Under the pieces are notes generated by a model, which saw only the letters and a program-made list of their open reading frames with translations, made no database searches and was not told the origin of the DNA. A stretch of 8,926 nt of DNA from Synechococcaceae cyanobacterium RL_1_2. GTDB taxonomy: Bacteria; Cyanobacteriota; Cyanobacteriia; Cyanobacteriales; JAAUPO01. Each line of letters begins with the position of its first letter. The first letter of the stretch is position 1. This document shows, piece by piece, positions 6,287-8,926 of the stretch. The stretch spans positions 1-8,926 of the forward strand of contig JAAUPO010000056.1 of NCBI GenBank assembly GCA_012033095.1, read 5' to 3'. Made by a program: the position numbers and the translations under genes.

Positions 6287-6380
6287 ATAGAAAAATACTT
6301 CACGTTATGTAAACCCAGCAATCAACATTAATGGAAACGAGGGGGAACGTTTACCATAGAAATTATCTTCCTGAACTTTT

Positions 6381-6385
6381 AGGGA
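6381..6385 (+). promoter_or_regulatory. Ribosome binding site for the plus-strand sensor gene
   Basis: AGGGA lies 7 nt before the GTG at 6393. An in-frame TGA at 6372-6374 leaves this GTG as the first possible start; the overlapping GTG at 6391 runs straight into TGA. Confidence 0.55.
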
Positions 6386-6392
6386 TAAGGGT

Positions 6393-8926
6393 GTGACTAA
6401 AGATTATTTAATTGCTGACTTACAAGCCCAAATCGCCCAACTAAAGCAAGAAAAAGCAGCTTTATTGGAGTCCTGTCATGATCAGGTGGGGGATTGTCAT
6501 GAGCAATTGGAATTTAGTCAAACTTTAAATAAGGTTAGTTACGCCATTCGTCAATCCTTGGATTTAGAGGTAATTCTCAACACCACGGTGGCGGAGATTC
6601 GGTCAGCCCTTGGGGTCGATCGCGTTATTATCTGTCAATTTGATCTTAGCCAGGGCCAGGGAACCATCGTGGCGGAGGCGGTGCTCTCCCCCGATTTTTC
6701 TATTCTGGGCCAGACCGTAAGCGATCCCTGCATCCATCCCGCATTTTTGGAACGTTGTGGGGAGGGCAAAATTAAGGGTAATTGCGGATCTAGCCCAGGA
6801 AGAGCACCTTCACCCCTTGCCACCGGGAATTTTTGGAACAATTACAGATCCGCTCAAAAATGCTTGTGGCCATTATGGATATGGGCCAACCTGACCAAAT
6901 TTGGGGTTTTTGGTGGCGAGTCAATGTCAAGCCCCAAGGGTTTGGACTCCATTAGAACAGGAATTATTAAAAGGTTTGGGGGATCAAATCGCGATCGCGT
7001 TATACCAGTCCCGCCTTTACCAAAAACCCAACAGCAACTGTTACAACGGCAACAGTCAGAACATTTACTCACGAGCCACGCAGAACAACAACGGGTAATC
7101 AATCGCCTCAGTCAACTAGTACTGCAAAACAATAGTATTGAGCAATTGACTAAGCACGCAACCCAGGAAATTCAAAAAATTCTGGCCATGCCCCTGGTGG
7201 AGGTATTAGAACTAGCGGATAACCAGGCGGCTTTTATTTTAAAAGCGAGCCAGGGTTGGCCCAAATACCTCCTCAATCAAAAAGTGATTGGCATGGATAC
7301 GGATTCCCAAGCTAAATATGCCATCACCCATAATCAACCGGTAATGGTGGAGGACTTTCCCCTAGAAACCCGCTTTAGTGGTTCCCCTTTACTCCATAAC
7401 CAACGGGTGATCGCTAGTCTTATGGTGCCAATCATCGGGGATAACAAGTATGGGGTGTTGGGGGTTCAAAGTCCCAAGGCTAGAATCTTTTCCCCCGAAG
7501 AAGTCCAATTTGTGGAAAGTATTGCCAATATTATTGCGGCGGCGTTGGATAAACGGCAGGCCCAACTGGAATTAAATCACTTTTTTGATCTGTCACGGGA
7601 TTTGTTCGCGATCGTAGATTTTTCTGGTAATTTCCGTCGAGTTAATCAAAGTTTTACCAAAATTTTGGGCTATAGCCTCAAAGAAATTCACCACCATTCC
7701 TTTTTTGAGTTGGTACATCCGGCCCATCAAACCTTAGCAGAAGAAAAAATCCATTATCTATCCCTCGGTTTTGATAGCGTGACCTTTGAAAGCCCCTATC
7801 GCTGTTCGGATGGGGTTTATCGTTGGTTGCAATGGAACATGATTGCGGCGGGGGATAATATTTTCTATGGGGTCGGCCATGACATCGAAGAGCGTAAACT
7901 GGCAGAAGTGGCCCTGCGGCAATTAAACGAAGATCTAGAAAATCGCGTCCAAAAAAGAACCCTCGAACTCAAACAAATTAACTATTCCCTCCTCAAGGAA
8001 ATTCAGGAGCGGAAAGTGGCCCAACAACGGAATGCTTCCATTGTCAAAGCGTTAGGGGATATTGTCTATGAGCGGGATGATCAAGCCGAAACCATCAATT
8101 GGTATGGCAATCATCAACAGGTCTTAGGGTGGGAGGAAAATCAAAGTACCCTCAATGCTTGGTTCGATCGCATCCACCCCCACGATCGCCCCATGGTCTT
8201 AGGTCAATTAAAACAAGCCCGCTTACATCAACAATTATTTGATGTAGAGTATCGGGTGCGCCATTACCAAGGCCATTATCTATGGATTCACGATCGCGGC
8301 GTATTTCGAGAAAATCCCCGCTATGATGCCTATAACCGAATCTTAATTATTGGGGTCATCAAAGATATTACCGCCCCCAAAAGAGCCCAAGAAGCCCTAG
8401 GGGAAAGTGAAGAAAGATTCCGGGCTATTTTTGAGCAAACCGATGTGGGGATGGCCATCTGTACCCTCAAGGGTAAATTTTTCCGGGTCAACCAAAAATG
8501 CTCCAATATTTTTGGTTATGTTCGCTATGATTTGCTCCAACATACGTTACTAGATCTGGTGTATAGCGAAGATCAACCGAGTATTCAAGCAGCCTTTACT
8601 TCGTTACTCCAGGGAGAAATTACTAGTTATACCAGCGAAAATCGTTATCTTAATCATCACCAAGTCTTGATCTGGGGCCGCTCCCACCTATCCTTAATTA
8701 AAAATTCCGCCAATGAGCCCCATTATTTCATTGTGGTGATTGAGGATATTACCGAAGCCAAGGAAGCGGAATTAGCCCTCAAGGAAAGCCAACATTTTAT
8801 TCAGAGTATTACGGATGCTAGTCCTAATTTACTTTCGATCTATGACCTAGAAAGCGATCGCCATATTTACGTTAACCGGGGGGTTACTAAAATTTTGGGT
8901 TATACCCCCGAAGAAATCCAATCCAT
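6393..8926 (+). CDS. Multi-sensor GAF/PAS signalling protein, 5' part; runs off the window
   Basis: No stop occurs from GTG 6393 to the edge (844 codons). Order by residue: coiled coil (1-35), GAF1 (about 49-210), GAF2 (about 236-388), PAS (394-505), coiled coil (508-552), PAS (553-664), PAS (673-790) and the start of a fourth PAS (799 on). No membrane segment is visible. A histidine kinase or GGDEF output probably follows beyond 8926, but that is inference. GAF1 is odd: residues 129-212 of the literal translation are out of frame because of four indels (extra G at 6776-6778, extra T at 6817-6818, missing T at 6907-6911, missing base at 7024-7029). In the right frames it reads VIADLAQEEHLHPCHREFLE...WGFLVASQCQ...LYQK, a typical cyanobacterial GAF. 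Its Cys-His motif and an upstream DPCI suggest relatedness to bilin-binding cyanobacteriochromes. GAF2 lacks such a Cys. Confidence 0.88.
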   Translation, partial: MTKDYLIADLQAQIAQLKQEKAALLESCHDQVGDCHEQLEFSQTLNKVSYAIRQSLDLEVILNTTVAEIRSALGVDRVIICQFDLSQGQGTIVAEAVLSPDFSILGQTVSDPCIHPAFLERCGEGKIKGNCGSSPGRAPSPLATGNFWNNYRSAQKCLWPLWIWANLTKFGVFGGESMSSPKGLDSIRTGIIKRFGGSNRDRVIPVPPLPKTQQQLLQRQQSEHLLTSHAEQQRVINRLSQLVLQNNSIEQLTKHATQEIQKILAMPLVEVLELADNQAAFILKASQGWPKYLLNQKVIGMDTDSQAKYAITHNQPVMVEDFPLETRFSGSPLLHNQRVIASLMVPIIGDNKYGVLGVQSPKARIFSPEEVQFVESIANIIAAALDKRQAQLELNHFFDLSRDLFAIVDFSGNFRRVNQSFTKILGYSLKEIHHHSFFELVHPAHQTLAEEKIHYLSLGFDSVTFESPYRCSDGVYRWLQWNMIAAGDNIFYGVGHDIEERKLAEVALRQLNEDLENRVQKRTLELKQINYSLLKEIQERKVAQQRNASIVKALGDIVYERDDQAETINWYGNHQQVLGWEENQSTLNAWFDRIHPHDRPMVLGQLKQARLHQQLFDVEYRVRHYQGHYLWIHDRGVFRENPRYDAYNRILIIGVIKDITAPKRAQEALGESEERFRAIFEQTDVGMAICTLKGKFFRVNQKCSNIFGYVRYDLLQHTLLDLVYSEDQPSIQAAFTSLLQGEITSYTSENRYLNHHQVLIWGRSHLSLIKNSANEPHYFIVVIEDITEAKEAELALKESQHFIQSITDASPNLLSIYDLESDRHIYVNRGVTKILGYTPEEIQS

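Larger units (their letters stand above)
5722..6392. promoter_or_regulatory. Divergent intergenic region between the two sensor genes
   Basis: This 671-bp region separates the start of the minus-strand hybrid kinase from that of the plus-strand sensor and must hold both promoters. From left to right it holds a CCCCAAAT doublet (5781-5796), a degenerate 14-nt triple repeat (5811-5852), a candidate inverted-repeat element (5851-6001), an array of three short tandem duplications (6125-6201) and a palindrome (6277-6286). I could not assign -35/-10 boxes with confidence on either strand, and I saw no GTA-N8-TAC NtcA site. Small frames here, such as the 61-codon pair around 5909-6112, translate repeat sequence and are not genes. 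Confidence 0.6.

Noticed and set aside
6901..7098. Short plus-strand frame starting MGFLVASQCQ
   Set aside because: Its first half is real GAF1 sequence, but it is a piece of the large sensor gene displaced by flanking indels, not a separate gene.

Overview
The window is cyanobacterial. Five perfect copies of the HIP1 octamer GCGATCGC occur in 8.9 kb, and the proteins are the PAS/GAF-rich, membrane-anchor-free signalling proteins typical of that phylum. The moderate GC content and gene style suit a unicellular or Chroococcales-type genome, but I cannot name a genus.

Layout. 1-398 is non-coding and holds two candidate small inverted-repeat elements downstream of a minus-strand operon. 399-5721 (minus) is a two-gene signalling operon. 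The upstream gene is a very large soluble hybrid histidine kinase: several PAS domains, HisKA, HATPase, a receiver and a short C-terminal tail (1453 aa if repaired). The downstream gene is a receiver-GGDEF response regulator, that is, a predicted diguanylate cyclase (319 aa if repaired). 5722-6392 is a 671-bp divergent intergenic region rich in short tandem repeats, with one more candidate inverted-repeat element. 6393 to the window end (plus) is the 5' part of a second large sensor protein: coiled coil, GAF, GAF, PAS, coiled coil, PAS, PAS, PAS. It continues past the edge and probably ends in a kinase.

The main observation is that all three genes carry single-base indels. The receiver of the hybrid kinase is broken near 1894-1905 and the receiver of the response regulator at 1098-1101; restoring one base in each gives exactly the spacing expected between the phospho-Asp and the conserved Thr. 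The plus-strand gene looks open, but its first GAF domain contains four compensating indels between 6776 and 7029, so about 84 residues of the literal translation are out of frame. Reading the block in the correct frames restores a typical cyanobacterial GAF with a Cys-His motif, as found in cyanobacteriochromes. Homopolymer sequencing or assembly error is the most economical explanation; real gene decay is the alternative.

Working model (inference): the divergent sensors respond to light, redox or small ligands. The hybrid kinase passes phosphate to the co-transcribed receiver-GGDEF protein, setting c-di-GMP. I see no RNA gene, CRISPR array, transposase or phage gene.
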